Below, one piece after another: positions 35,827-44,173 of a DNA stretch of 64,000 nucleotides. The notes beneath the pieces are model-generated. The model did not search any database and had not been told where the DNA came from. It worked only from the letters and a program-made list of their open reading frames with translations. The position numbers were made by a program, and so were the translations under genes. The first letter of the stretch is position 1, and each line of letters starts with the position of its first letter. This DNA is from Pseudorhizobium flavum (GTDB lineage Bacteria > Pseudomonadota > Alphaproteobacteria > Rhizobiales > Rhizobiaceae): contig NZ_LR723673.1 in assembly GCF_902502825.2 (NCBI RefSeq), forward strand, positions 62,001 through 126,000, read 5' to 3'.

Positions 35827-36632
35827 CAGCGTGGCTCCATTGTCTGGCCACCACGGATGTCGCGCTCGGTTGCGCTGAAGAACTGCTCGCGACGCGCCTG
35901 CGCCAAGTCCTTTTGCGCCTGCTCGGACTGGAACCACGTTCCCATCATGGTCATCTGCTGAGAGACGAGACCGCGCAGCTTCTGCATCTGCGCGACCTGC
36001 TGTGCGGCGATCTGATGCCCGACCTGCAGCGCCTTCATCTGTCCGTCCGCCGATTCCGACATCGAGCGGAGCGACGACATCGTGCTGTCTTCACTGGAAA
36101 ACTGGTCGGCCGTCAGGTTCGCCGCCTTCAGTGTTCCGGCGATCGTGTCGCGATTGGTGTCCGACCAGTTCTGGTAGGTCGTGGAGAAGCTCGCTCCATC
36201 AGGCAGATTGCTCTTCATCTCGGCAAAGCTCTGGAAACGCTGCTTCAGCACATCGTCGATATTACCCATCGAGAATGCTACGCCTTGTCCTTGGGCGACG
36301 ACGTTTTGCAGGCTCTTCAGGTCGCTTTCGACCTGCCCCCAGATGTGGTTCGGGAGCTGCGCCGTGTTCTGCAGGAGATTGTTGTAGATGTTGAGCTGGT
36401 TCTGGATCTGCTCGGCAAGCTGGGAGATCTGAGTGATCTGGTTGTTCACCTGCTCAGCCGATTTGCCGACCAGCGAGACGAGCTCGGCATTGTTGGCGAG
36501 CTGCGTCCATTCCGTGGCCTGCCCGGTGACGCCGCCGGCATAGGCAGGAACTGATAGAGTGGAAGAGAGTATGACCGTCGTGGCGACTGCGGCGTGCAGC
36601 ATCCTATTCGGCCGGGAAGAGTGTATCGGCAT
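35823..36632 (-). CDS. trbJ: conjugal transfer protein TrbJ (VirB5-like)
   Basis: This 269-residue secreted protein has a signal peptide ending SVPAYA before GGVTGQATEW, then long amphipathic helices rich in Gln and Asn (QINQITQISQ-type repeats near residues 60-90). This agrees with the VirB5/TrbJ minor pilus component. It overlaps the end of trbE by 29 bp and its stop overlaps the GTG of trbK. The C-terminal tail REQFFSATERDIRGGQ...PRW is shared with TrbK. Confidence 0.93.
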   Translation of the reverse strand: MPIHSSRPNRMLHAAVATTVILSSTLSVPAYAGGVTGQATEWTQLANNAELVSLVGKSAEQVNNQITQISQLAEQIQNQLNIYNNLLQNTAQLPNHIWGQVESDLKSLQNVVAQGQGVAFSMGNIDDVLKQRFQSFAEMKSNLPDGASFSTTYQNWSDTNRDTIAGTLKAANLTADQFSSEDSTMSSLRSMSESADGQMKALQVGHQIAAQQVAQMQKLRGLVSQQMTMMGTWFQSEQAQKDLAQARREQFFSATERDIRGGQTMEPRW

Positions 36633-39072
36633 GAGCGATCCCCCTTTGCTGGAGCCAGTGGAGAGGCCAACCGGCCCCGTGTTCGGAATGCAGGGCGCGA
36701 ATGCGCTTCAGATCTTCCTTGCCGGATGCGCCAACGAAGGAGAGTGCGACGGGACCGAGCGCCATGTCGAACAGTCGACGTCCCTCAGGCGAGACGACGT
36801 AGTATTCGCGCTTGGGGAGTGCCGTCGCGACGATCTCGATCTGCCGCTCGTTGAAGCCGATGCGTTCATAGAACTCACGGGTGCCAGGCTCCCGCGCCGC
36901 GCCATTCGGCAGGCAGATTTTTGTCGGGCAGGATTCCTTCAACACATCGATGATGCCGGAGCGTTCCGCATCCGAGATCGACTGGGTTGCAAGCACCACG
37001 GCGCAATTGGCCTTGCGCAACACCTTCAGCCACTCGCGGATCTTGTCGCGGAAGACGGGATGGCCGAGCATCAGCCAGGCCTCGTCGAGGATGATCAGGC
37101 TGGGGGCGCCGGTCAGCCGTTTCTCGATGCGGCGGAACAGGTAGGTGAGGACGGGCACGAGATTGCGTTCGCCCATGTTCATCAGTTCCTCGATCTCGAA
37201 GCACTGGAAGGCGCCCAGCGCGAGGCCGTCCTCCTCGGCATCAAGCAACTGCCCCATCGGGCCGTCGACCGTGTAGTGGTGCAGCGCTTCCTTGATCTCG
37301 CGCATCTGAACACCGGACACGAAGTCAGAGAGGGAGCGGCCGCGCGATTCCGCCATCAGCTCGATCTGCCGGGAGATGGCGTTACGATAGTCGGGTGTGA
37401 TCGTCACACCCTGCAGCGCGACCAGCGTCTCGATCCACTCCGTCGCCCATGCGCGGTCGCCATCGGTCGAAAGCTCGGCAAGCGGGCAGAAAGCCAGCGC
37501 CTTCACTTCGCCTTCTGCCGAAGGACCGATATCGCCGCCGATTTGGTAGTGATCGCCATTGAGTCCGAGCGTCAGCGGCAGCATCGAGCTACCCTTGTCG
37601 AAGGCGAAGACCTGCGCGCTGGCGTAGCGCCGGAACTGCGCGGCGATCAGTGCCAGCAGGGTCGACTTACCCGAACCGGTCGGCCCGAAAATCAAGGTAT
37701 GCCCGACATCGTCGACATGCAGGTTCAAGCGGAACGGCGTCGAGCCGCTGGCAACCTGCATCAGTGGCGGTGAGCCGGGCGGATAGAACGGGCAAGGCGC
37801 CGTAGGACTTCCCGACCAGATGCTATTAAGCGGGATAAGATCGGCGAGATTGCGCGTATTGATCAGCGGCTCGCGGATGTTGGCATAGGAAACACCCGGC
37901 AGGCTGCCGAGGAAGGCGTCCGTCGCATTGAGCGTTTCGATCCGTGCGCCAAAACCTTCCGCCTGGATCAGCCGACGGACTGCCTCGCAATTCTCCTGCA
38001 GGCGGGCCTGGTTCTCATCGAAGATGACGATGACAGGCGTATAGTAGCCACAGGCGACAAGTTGCGATGACGCCTCGGCGATCGCATCCTCGGTTTCGGC
38101 AACCATCATCATGGCGTCCTGATCGACCGAACGGGATTGGGTCTGGAAGAGCTGATCGAAGAAGGGCCTGACTTTCTGCTGCCATTTCTTGCGGGTGCGC
38201 TCGAGTCTTGCCCTCGCCTCCTCGGCATCGAGGAATACGAAACGCGATGACCAGCGATAGGTGAGCGGCATCAGGTCGAGGCTGTTCAGGATACCAGGCC
38301 AGCTTTCCGCCGGCAGGCCGTCGATCGCCACGACGCCGAGAAAGCGGTTCTCGACCAGCGGCGTCAACCCGTGCTGCAACTCGGCCGTCACCAGCCAGTC
38401 GAGATACATCGGGATCTCGGGCAGGCGAACCGGATGGTTCTCGCCGGTGATGCAGAAGCGGATGAACTGGAACAGTTCGTCATAGCGGGCGACCCGGAAA
38501 CCGCCGCGCTCTTGCGTCTCCCTTGTCATCATCCGGCGGATCGAGACGACGTTGGCGAGATATTGCTCGACCTCCCGGATCGAGGTCAGAAACGTCTCCA
38601 ATGTCTTGTCGGCATAGGTGGCGGAGCGGCTGGCTGGATCCGAATAGATATAGCGGGTCAGCCCCGAGCGCCGCGGCTCCGGCGGCCGCCAGGTCAGGAT
38701 CAGTGCGTGCCGGCTCTCGAAATGCCCCCTCTCCTTCTGGAAATGCGCTCGCCGTTCGGCGTCGATCGCCCGCGTGACCGGATCGGGGAAGTGGCAATCA
38801 TCCTCGGCCGGATAATCGCCGGTTAGAACCCGGACGGCCTCGACCTGGATCATCCATCCGGAGCCGAGCCGGGAAAGGATCGCGTTGATCTGCCGCGACA
38901 CCTCGTTGCGCTCGGCGTCGGTCGAGCTCTCGCTGTCCGGCCCGGCGAAATACCAGCCGGCCATCAGAGAGCCGTCCTTGAGCAGGATCACGCCGTTGTC
39001 GACCAGTCCGGCATAGGGCACCAGATCGGCAAACGACGGTCCCGGATGGCGGAAAGATTTGAGGGCCACCAT
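36604..39072 (-). CDS. trbE: conjugal transfer ATPase TrbE (VirB4-like)
   Basis: This 822-residue VirB4-family ATPase has Walker A FGPTGSGKSTLLALIAAQF near residue 450 and Walker B PSLIILDEAWLMLGHPVF near 640, followed by the conserved VLATQSISDAERSG. It powers pilus assembly and substrate transfer from the cytoplasmic face of the inner membrane. Length is as expected for TrbE. It starts ten bases after the trbD stop and overlaps trbJ at its end. Confidence 0.96.
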   Translation of the reverse strand: MVALKSFRHPGPSFADLVPYAGLVDNGVILLKDGSLMAGWYFAGPDSESSTDAERNEVSRQINAILSRLGSGWMIQVEAVRVLTGDYPAEDDCHFPDPVTRAIDAERRAHFQKERGHFESRHALILTWRPPEPRRSGLTRYIYSDPASRSATYADKTLETFLTSIREVEQYLANVVSIRRMMTRETQERGGFRVARYDELFQFIRFCITGENHPVRLPEIPMYLDWLVTAELQHGLTPLVENRFLGVVAIDGLPAESWPGILNSLDLMPLTYRWSSRFVFLDAEEARARLERTRKKWQQKVRPFFDQLFQTQSRSVDQDAMMMVAETEDAIAEASSQLVACGYYTPVIVIFDENQARLQENCEAVRRLIQAEGFGARIETLNATDAFLGSLPGVSYANIREPLINTRNLADLIPLNSIWSGSPTAPCPFYPPGSPPLMQVASGSTPFRLNLHVDDVGHTLIFGPTGSGKSTLLALIAAQFRRYASAQVFAFDKGSSMLPLTLGLNGDHYQIGGDIGPSAEGEVKALAFCPLAELSTDGDRAWATEWIETLVALQGVTITPDYRNAISRQIELMAESRGRSLSDFVSGVQMREIKEALHHYTVDGPMGQLLDAEEDGLALGAFQCFEIEELMNMGERNLVPVLTYLFRRIEKRLTGAPSLIILDEAWLMLGHPVFRDKIREWLKVLRKANCAVVLATQSISDAERSGIIDVLKESCPTKICLPNGAAREPGTREFYERIGFNERQIEIVATALPKREYYVVSPEGRRLFDMALGPVALSFVGASGKEDLKRIRALHSEHGAGWPLHWLQQRGIAHADTLFPAE

Positions 39073-39081
39073 CGCGATTCC

Positions 39082-39381
39082 TCAGAACCTGCGCCACGGC
39101 GACGACGTCGCGCGATAGAATGTCTTGTAAGAGATGTGCCGGATATAGACCCTCCGCATGAGAGGATCGGCCTTTGCCATCATGCGCAGCGCCGCGACAG
39201 CGACCAGCCAGATCGCGATGCCGAAGAGCGCCGCGTACCAGGTCAGCACGACGAAGATCAGGATGACGGCCGCGAGCGCGGTCAACAACACGAGCTCGCG
39301 ATCGGCGCCCACCAGCAGGTTCGGGCGCGACAGCGCCCTGTGCACACGCGAGCGGGCAAGGCTGGAGCCGGCCTCAGCCAT
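39082..39381 (-). CDS. trbD: conjugal transfer protein TrbD (VirB3-like)
   Basis: This 99-residue membrane protein has two adjacent hydrophobic segments ([19 protein letters not shown] and [17 protein letters not shown]), then the VirB3 pattern [20 protein letters not shown]. The ATG at 39381 overlaps the trbC stop by eight bases (ATGGCTGA). Longer upstream frame is a shadow of trbC. It associates with TrbE at the inner membrane. Confidence 0.92.
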   Translation of the reverse strand: MAEAGSSLARSRVHRALSRPNLLVGADRELVLLTALAAVILIFVVLTWYAALFGIAIWLVAVAALRMMAKADPLMRRVYIRHISYKTFYRATSSPWRRF

Positions 39382-39778
39382 GAGCCCCCTCCCCTTCCGT
39401 GCGAAGCGTTGCCATCGGATCGGTGACGTGAGGCGCCGATCGCGCTTCAGCCTCGCCGATACTGGCACCGGTCGCGCCAAAGAGGGCGACGATCTGGGTG
39501 GCGCCGAGAAGAACACCGCCGACGAGGGCGACGTAGCAAAGCCTTCTCGCGAAATCATTGAGCTCGCCGCCGAATATGAGCATGGCGCCGGCGATTGCCA
39601 CAGCTGCCAGAGCGATGAAGCCGGCGACGGGCCCGGTGATGGACTGCTGGATTTGCTGTAGCGGTCCTTCCCATGGAAGGCCACCGCCGCCCGAAGAGGC
39701 CAGGGCCGGCTCTGCCAAGCCGAGAGAGATGGCGGCGAGGCCCAAGCAGGCGAGCGTAATCTTGGTCTTATGCGACAT
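39374..39778 (-). CDS. trbC: conjugal pilin precursor TrbC (VirB2-like)
   Basis: This 134-residue pilin precursor has a long signal sequence ending AEPALAS, then two membrane segments ([21 protein letters not shown] and [21 protein letters not shown]) as in cyclic TrbC pilins. It starts with [13 protein letters not shown] at an ATG inside the end of trbB. It forms the mating pilus after cleavage and, in RP4, circularisation. Confidence 0.93.
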   Translation of the reverse strand: MSHKTKITLACLGLAAISLGLAEPALASSGGGGLPWEGPLQQIQQSITGPVAGFIALAAVAIAGAMLIFGGELNDFARRLCYVALVGGVLLGATQIVALFGATGASIGEAEARSAPHVTDPMATLRTEGEGAHG

Positions 39779-40739
39779 GGCTGTCCTCATCGATCTGGGC
39801 GTAATGTTCGGTTCGGTAGCGGGCATTGCCGAAACCCTCGACATGGATCACTTCGCGGACCCGCCGCCCCTTGCCCGTGCGTTCGATGGAGACGACGAGG
39901 TCGACCGCCTCGCCGATCACTTCCTGCATCGGCTGCTGGCTGGCTTCAGCCGTCAGTTGCTCCAGCCGGCGCAAGGCCGACATCGCCGTATTGGAGTGGA
40001 TGGTGGTGACGCCGCCCGGATGGCCGGTGTTCCATGCCTTGAGCAGTGTCAGTGCGGCGCCGTCGCGGACCTCGCCGACGATGATGCGGTCCGGTCTGAG
40101 ACGCATTGTGCTCTTCAGGAGCCGAGCCATATCGACCGTGTCGGTGGTATGCAGGCACACGGCGTTTTCCGCCGCGCACTGGATTTCGGCGGTGTCTTCC
40201 AGAATGACCATACGATCCTCCGGCGCCGTTGCGACGATCTCGGCGATGACGGCATTTGCAAGCGTCGTCTTGCCGGATCCGGTTCCGCCGGAAATGACGA
40301 TGTTCATGCGCGACGCGATCGCGCTTCGCAGCACAGAGGCCTGTGCCTCCGTCATGACTTTCGACTTGACGTAGTCATCGAGCGGGATGAGGCGTGACGC
40401 GCGACGACGGATTGTGAAGGCAGGCGCCGATACCACCGGCGGCAGCAAGCCTTCGAACCGATGCCCGCCGATCGGCAGTTCGCCGGAAATGATCGGTTGC
40501 TCGTCGTCAGCTTCCGACTGCAGCGCATGGGCGACGCTGCCGATGACGACTTCGGCGGTGGCAGGACTCATCGCGCCGGCCGGGGCAACGCCATGCCCCA
40601 GCCGTTCGATGAACAACCTTCCGTCGGGATTGAGCATGATCTCGACGACTGTCGCGTCGTCGAGTGCGACGCAGAGCTGGTCGCCGAGCGCGTCCTGGAG
40701 TTTGCGGACGAGACGGGGATGGGAACGGAGCTGGGTCAC
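39768..40739 (-). CDS. trbB: conjugal transfer ATPase TrbB (VirB11-like)
   Basis: This 323-residue VirB11-type hexameric ATPase has Walker [20 protein letters not shown] near residues 150-168, Asp box [15 protein letters not shown], Walker B-like [18 protein letters not shown] and His box [13 protein letters not shown]. The start is the GTG at 40739 overlapping the traI stop (GTGA); this gives the typical N-terminus [20 protein letters not shown]. The further upstream ATG (40802) lies inside traI and is rejected. Confidence 0.95.
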   Translation of the reverse strand: MTQLRSHPRLVRKLQDALGDQLCVALDDATVVEIMLNPDGRLFIERLGHGVAPAGAMSPATAEVVIGSVAHALQSEADDEQPIISGELPIGGHRFEGLLPPVVSAPAFTIRRRASRLIPLDDYVKSKVMTEAQASVLRSAIASRMNIVISGGTGSGKTTLANAVIAEIVATAPEDRMVILEDTAEIQCAAENAVCLHTTDTVDMARLLKSTMRLRPDRIIVGEVRDGAALTLLKAWNTGHPGGVTTIHSNTAMSALRRLEQLTAEASQQPMQEVIGEAVDLVVSIERTGKGRRVREVIHVEGFGNARYRTEHYAQIDEDSHVA

Positions 40740-41371
40740 GCCGCGCTCCTCAAAGGACCAGCGCCATCGCGCTCGATGATCGAGCGGTAACTTGGCGGAC
40801 ACACCTGTTCGAAGCTGGCGCGATTGGCTGGCAGGCTGCCCGCGACGGCGACGGTGTTCCCGATCGCAACCGGATTGCCGAGGCGGTGCATTGGCCAGCC
40901 TGCACGCTTCAGGATACGTTCAAAACGAAGATCGGTCGCGGTGACGATCTCCTTGTATCCGTTGGCCATCGACCATTCGATGATACCGGCGAACATGGTG
41001 AGCGTGACCTGATGGAGGGTCCCTCCCCTCCCCGCAGCCAGCGACGTGTCGACGCAAAAGCGTGAGCTCTCGACCTTCGCTGTACGGGCATCGAGCGCGC
41101 CGCGCTCCAGCAGTTGCGGGAATGTCTGCTCCAGCATCGTCGGGCCGAATGCGGGCAGCAGGCGTGCACAGCCGACCACCTTCTGCTCGGCCGAGATCGC
41201 AAGGATGTAGGTTGGGCGGAGATCATCGTACTGATCCCGCTCTCCCTGTTCGGTGACGGTGATCTCCCATTCCAGGCGGTCGCCAAACACCGCGGCCCTT
41301 AACTGGTGCATCTGGTTCAGATAGTGGTGGTTACTCGCGTAGTGGTCGGCCGAGACGCTCAGAATCTGCAT
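40736..41371 (-). CDS. traI: acyl-homoserine-lactone synthase TraI
   Basis: This 211-residue LuxI-family enzyme makes an acyl-homoserine lactone from S-adenosylmethionine and acyl-ACP. Conserved residues are Arg, Phe and Trp in LRAAVFGDRLEW (residues about 24-35), the Asp in QYDDLRPTYIL, the Arg in GCARLLP and the Glu and Arg in KVESSRFCVD. First gene of the traI-trb operon; GGAG lies seven bases upstream of the ATG. A tra-box-like palindrome at 41430-41447 suggests the usual TraR-dependent positive loop. Confidence 0.95.
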   Translation of the reverse strand: MQILSVSADHYASNHHYLNQMHQLRAAVFGDRLEWEITVTEQGERDQYDDLRPTYILAISAEQKVVGCARLLPAFGPTMLEQTFPQLLERGALDARTAKVESSRFCVDTSLAAGRGGTLHQVTLTMFAGIIEWSMANGYKEIVTATDLRFERILKRAGWPMHRLGNPVAIGNTVAVAGSLPANRASFEQVCPPSYRSIIERDGAGPLRSAA

Positions 41372-41429
41372 AGTGATCTCCGCATGAACTGGTCAGGCGG
41401 AGGGAAATCATCTCGCGATGCGTGTGGCT

Positions 41430-41447
41430 ATGTGCAGATTTGCACCC
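41430..41447. promoter_or_regulatory. tra box I (TraR binding site) upstream of traI
   Basis: ATGTGCAGATTTGCACCC matches the Agrobacterium tra box ATGTGCAGATCTGCACAT at 15 of 18 positions. It lies 59 bases upstream of the traI ATG, a place that would overlap the -35 region of the traI-trb promoter. Confidence 0.85.
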
Positions 41448-41518
41448 GGTGATTCTACCGAATCGGCGCTATAGCTGTCGAAAGCCGGCCGAAAGCCGGG
41501 TTCTAAAATGTTGATAAG

Positions 41519-41536
41519 AGGTGCAGATCTGCATTT
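41519..41536. promoter_or_regulatory. tra box II (TraR binding site) toward repA
   Basis: AGGTGCAGATCTGCATTT contains the perfect core GTGCAGATCTGCA and matches the Agrobacterium tra box at 15 of 18 positions. It lies about 210 bases upstream of repA, consistent with quorum-sensing control of the rep operon as known from Ti plasmids. Confidence 0.82.
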
Positions 41537-41614
41537 CGCTGTCAGTGGTGCCGGCGGACAAAGCTGGGCTAACATGCGGAAGTCTTTGGATGAATCGATA
41601 TTCTGTCAGCCACT

Positions 41615-41676
41615 CCTGCAGTTCCGTTAACTACTTGTTAACTTTAAATCTCTTGCGACGATCCCGGAACTGCAGG
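41615..41676. promoter_or_regulatory. 12-bp perfect inverted repeat upstream of repA
   Basis: CCTGCAGTTCCG at 41615-41626 is repeated in inverted orientation at 41665-41676. Between them lies GTTAAC-N5-GTTAAC at 41626-41642. This is likely part of the repA operator or of a partition site, but neither role is proven. Confidence 0.6.
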
Positions 41677-41678
41677 AT

Positions 41679-41719
41679 AGTTTCGCAAATGATGGCGTTC
41701 GAGCCATTTTTTCGAAACT
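41679..41719. promoter_or_regulatory. dyad AGTTTCG...CGAAACT, candidate RepA operator
   Basis: An imperfect 41-bp dyad has outer arms AGTTTCG and CGAAACT and inner arms ATGGC and GCCAT. It lies 28 bases upstream of the repA ATG. RepA of repABC plasmids represses its own promoter through such dyads. Confidence 0.6.
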
Positions 41720-41746
41720 GACGACCTCCGGGAAATAGTTCGCAAA

Positions 41747-42937
41747 ATGAGCAATTTGCTGCCCAACAGATTTGATATTGAGATTGCCGAGCAAGGGGCA
41801 AAGATCTCAAGCGCGTTGCATATGTTGCGCAGCCAGCAGTACCCGCCTGATGCTCGCAAGGGATTACGCAAGTTTCAGCTTGCTGAAGTTGCAGACTTCA
41901 TGGGTGTCACCCAGACGCACCTGAGGCAACTCCATTCTGACGGTAAAGGACCGGAAATCGAGTCCATCGGTGGACGCCGATATTATACGGCTGACCAGAT
42001 GCTCGAGCTTCGGGATTATCTCGAGGCCAACAAGAAGTCAGACAAGAGATACTACGTGCCTAGGCGGAAGGAAGGAGAGCCGATGCAGGTTGTATCGGTC
42101 GTCAACTTCAAGGGCGGAAGCGGCAAGACAACCACTGCCGCGCACCTTGCGCAATATCTCGCCCTCACCGGCCATCGTGTGCTGGCGATCGACCTTGACC
42201 CGCAGGCTTCACTGACTTCGCTTTTCGGGATCCAGCCGGAGCTTGATGATACTGCCTCTCTTTATGAGGCTCTTCGATTTGACGATGAGCGGAAGTCAAT
42301 CGCTGACGTCATCCAGCCGACCAACATTCCTGGACTGGATGTCGTGCCCGCTAACCTGGTTCTGCAGGAATACGAATATGACGTGCCACTGGCGATTTCC
42401 TCCAAGAAGGGGGAGGATGGCCGACTCTTCTATATGCGGATCGCCAGCGCTCTGAAGCAGGTGGATGACAAGTACGATGTGGTCGTCATCGATTGCCCTC
42501 CTCAACTTGGCTATTTGACGATTACCGCCCTCATGGCTTCTACCGGGATCCTTATCACCATTCATCCTCAGATGCTGGACATCATGTCGATGAGCCAGTT
42601 TCTCATGATGCTCGGGGGGATCATGGGGCCGGTAGCGGAGGCCGGGGCCGAAATGCGTGTTCAATGGTTCAGGTATCTTATCACCCGCTTTGAGCCCACG
42701 GATATCCCGCAGGCCCAGATGGTTGGATTCATGCAGTCGATGTTCGCGCAGCAGATGCTGAGGAACCACGTGCTCAAATCAACGGCCATTTCCGACGCGT
42801 CCATCAAGAAGCAAACCCTGTACGAGGTTGAGCGAGGTGAATTTGTCCGGGCAACCTATGACAGGGCCATGGAGAGCTTGAATTCTACTAACGCCGAGAT
42901 CGTGGAGCTCATCCATGGGGTTTGGGGGAGAAAATGA
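41747..42937 (+). CDS. repA: plasmid partitioning ATPase RepA (ParA-like)
   Basis: This 396-residue ParA-type ATPase has an N-terminal winged helix (about residues 40-100, with ADFMGVTQTHLRQLHSDGKG). The deviant Walker A NFKGGSGKTTTAAHLAQYLA starts near residue 120, followed by LDPQASLTSLFG and IDCPPQLGYLTITAL. It segregates plasmid copies with RepB and represses the repABC operon. First gene of the cassette; the Shine-Dalgarno is weak. Confidence 0.97.
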   Translation: MSNLLPNRFDIEIAEQGAKISSALHMLRSQQYPPDARKGLRKFQLAEVADFMGVTQTHLRQLHSDGKGPEIESIGGRRYYTADQMLELRDYLEANKKSDKRYYVPRRKEGEPMQVVSVVNFKGGSGKTTTAAHLAQYLALTGHRVLAIDLDPQASLTSLFGIQPELDDTASLYEALRFDDERKSIADVIQPTNIPGLDVVPANLVLQEYEYDVPLAISSKKGEDGRLFYMRIASALKQVDDKYDVVVIDCPPQLGYLTITALMASTGILITIHPQMLDIMSMSQFLMMLGGIMGPVAEAGAEMRVQWFRYLITRFEPTDIPQAQMVGFMQSMFAQQMLRNHVLKSTAISDASIKKQTLYEVERGEFVRATYDRAMESLNSTNAEIVELIHGVWGRK

Positions 42938-42940
42938 GCA

Positions 42941-42960
42941 ACTTGTCAGCCGTTTTTTTC
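42941..42960. repeat. 20-bp direct repeat, copy 1 (after repA)
   Basis: ACTTGTCAGCCG followed by seven T and a C is identical to 45476-45495 downstream of repC. The pair brackets repB-repC. It could be a partition or incompatibility element; it is not a clear palindrome. Confidence 0.7.
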
Positions 42961-43021
42961 GCCAATTGTCCTAGCTTTGCCAGTCCCTTACCGGCGTTGA
43001 CGCAAGATTTGGAGTGCGCCC

Positions 43022-44017
43022 ATGTCCCGTAAAAATCCGTTCGCCAATCTGGATATGGACGCGATCTCGGCGAGCCAGACGCCGACAAAACCCGGTTACG
43101 GCATGACAGGGGCCGCCAAGACGGTCGTTCGATCCATTGAAGATATGGCCGAGAACACCAAGAAGCTCATGGAAGGTGAGGTGATCGTGGATCTCGATCC
43201 GCGATTGATTGACGTGTCCTTCGTGGCAGACCGCCTTTCAGACGACGGAGAAGAGTTTCAGGAACTGCTTCAGGCAATCAGGGAATCGGGACAGACGACG
43301 CCTATCCTTGTCCGCCCGAGTTCCGCCGATGCCAAGCGATACATGGTCGTGTTCGGTCACCGTCGTCTTAGGGTGGCTCGCGAACTCGGCGTTCCGGTCA
43401 AGGCGATCGTAAAGAAGCTCGACGATATCACCTCCGCGATCGTGCAGGGACAGGAAAACGCAGCCCGTTCAAACCTGTCTTTCATTGAACGCGCCTACTT
43501 CGCTCAGAATCTGATCGCGTCGGGAATGAACAAGGAAACGGTTCGTTCGTCGCTCGCCATCGATGAGGCGATGCTGTCGAAGATGCTTGCTGTCGTCGAG
43601 GCAGTGCCAGCGCCAGTCATTCAGGCCTTGGGTGCATCGAAGAAAATTGGGCGTGACCGGTGGCTCAGCCTCCGGCAGTTGCTACTTGCCCCTGCCCTCT
43701 CCAGGGTCGCTGTTGAGCATGCAGCGTCGACCGACTTTCTGAAGCTTCCTGAAGCCGATCGGTTTGATGAACTTCATGACTATGTGAAGCGATACAAGGC
43801 CAAATCGACTGCGAAGAAGCCCAAAGCCGACACCGCCGCAAATGACTGGGTCTCGTCTGATCGCTCGCTGAGTTTCGCGATGACCGCCAAAGCGAAGAAG
43901 GTTGCCATCGAGCTCACGAATGTAGAAGCCAAGCCTTTCAGCGAATGGCTGGCTTCTCGCATGGATCGCTTGTACGAGGAGTACAAGGGGTCGCAAAACG
44001 AAACCAACGGAGACTAA
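43022..44017 (+). CDS. repB: plasmid partitioning protein RepB (ParB-like)
   Basis: This 331-residue ParB/RepB-family protein has an N-terminal nuclease-like ParB domain (VRPSSADAKRYMVVFGHRRLRVARELG) and the conserved GQENAARSNLSFIERAYFAQNL. A helix-turn-helix follows (NKETVRSSLAIDEAMLSKMLAV), with a C-terminal RepB domain. It binds the centromere and works with RepA. GGAG lies seven bases upstream of the ATG. The 84-bp gap after repA contains copy 1 of the 20-bp repeat. Confidence 0.96.
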   Translation: MSRKNPFANLDMDAISASQTPTKPGYGMTGAAKTVVRSIEDMAENTKKLMEGEVIVDLDPRLIDVSFVADRLSDDGEEFQELLQAIRESGQTTPILVRPSSADAKRYMVVFGHRRLRVARELGVPVKAIVKKLDDITSAIVQGQENAARSNLSFIERAYFAQNLIASGMNKETVRSSLAIDEAMLSKMLAVVEAVPAPVIQALGASKKIGRDRWLSLRQLLLAPALSRVAVEHAASTDFLKLPEADRFDELHDYVKRYKAKSTAKKPKADTAANDWVSSDRSLSFAMTAKAKKVAIELTNVEAKPFSEWLASRMDRLYEEYKGSQNETNGD

Positions 44018-44026
44018 ACCGCAAAA

Positions 44027-44061
44027 GAAAAAGGCCCCCAAACGGCGAACCGTGGAAGCCT
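44027..44061 (-). terminator. terminator of the counter-transcribed RNA
   Basis: On the minus strand AGGCTTCC (44061-44054) pairs with GGGGGCCT (44039-44032), with ACGG-TTCG-CCGT inside, followed by TTTTTC. This is a good intrinsic terminator for the antisense RNA. Confidence 0.75.
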
Positions 44062-44079
44062 CTCTCGTCATCTCTAGCA
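44027..44079 (-). ncRNA. antisense RNA controlling repC (ctRNA)
   Basis: The 156-bp repB-repC gap has, on the minus strand, TTGACT (44114-44109), 17 bases, GATTCT (44091-44086), then a transcript of about 50 nt ending in an intrinsic terminator. repABC plasmids carry such an antisense RNA here; it pairs with the repC leader and lowers RepC synthesis. The transcription start near 44079 is estimated from the -10 position. Confidence 0.78.
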
Positions 44080-44085
44080 GGATCG

Positions 44086-44114
44086 AGAATCGCATTTCCC
44101 GGAATCACAGTCAA
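44086..44114 (-). promoter_or_regulatory. promoter of the counter-transcribed RNA
   Basis: The hexamers TTGACT and GATTCT are separated by 17 bases on the minus strand, inside the repB-repC gap. The -35 matches the consensus at five of six positions. Confidence 0.65.
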
Positions 44115-44173
44115 GAGTCTTGGCGCCATTTTGGTGAGCGGATTTCCTTTGCCTGAAGAAAGGTGAGAGAAAA

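Noticed and set aside
41626..41642. GTTAAC-N5-GTTAAC as parS
   Set aside because: Spacing and centre do not fit the known repABC centromere consensus; I keep it only as part of the repA upstream dyad.
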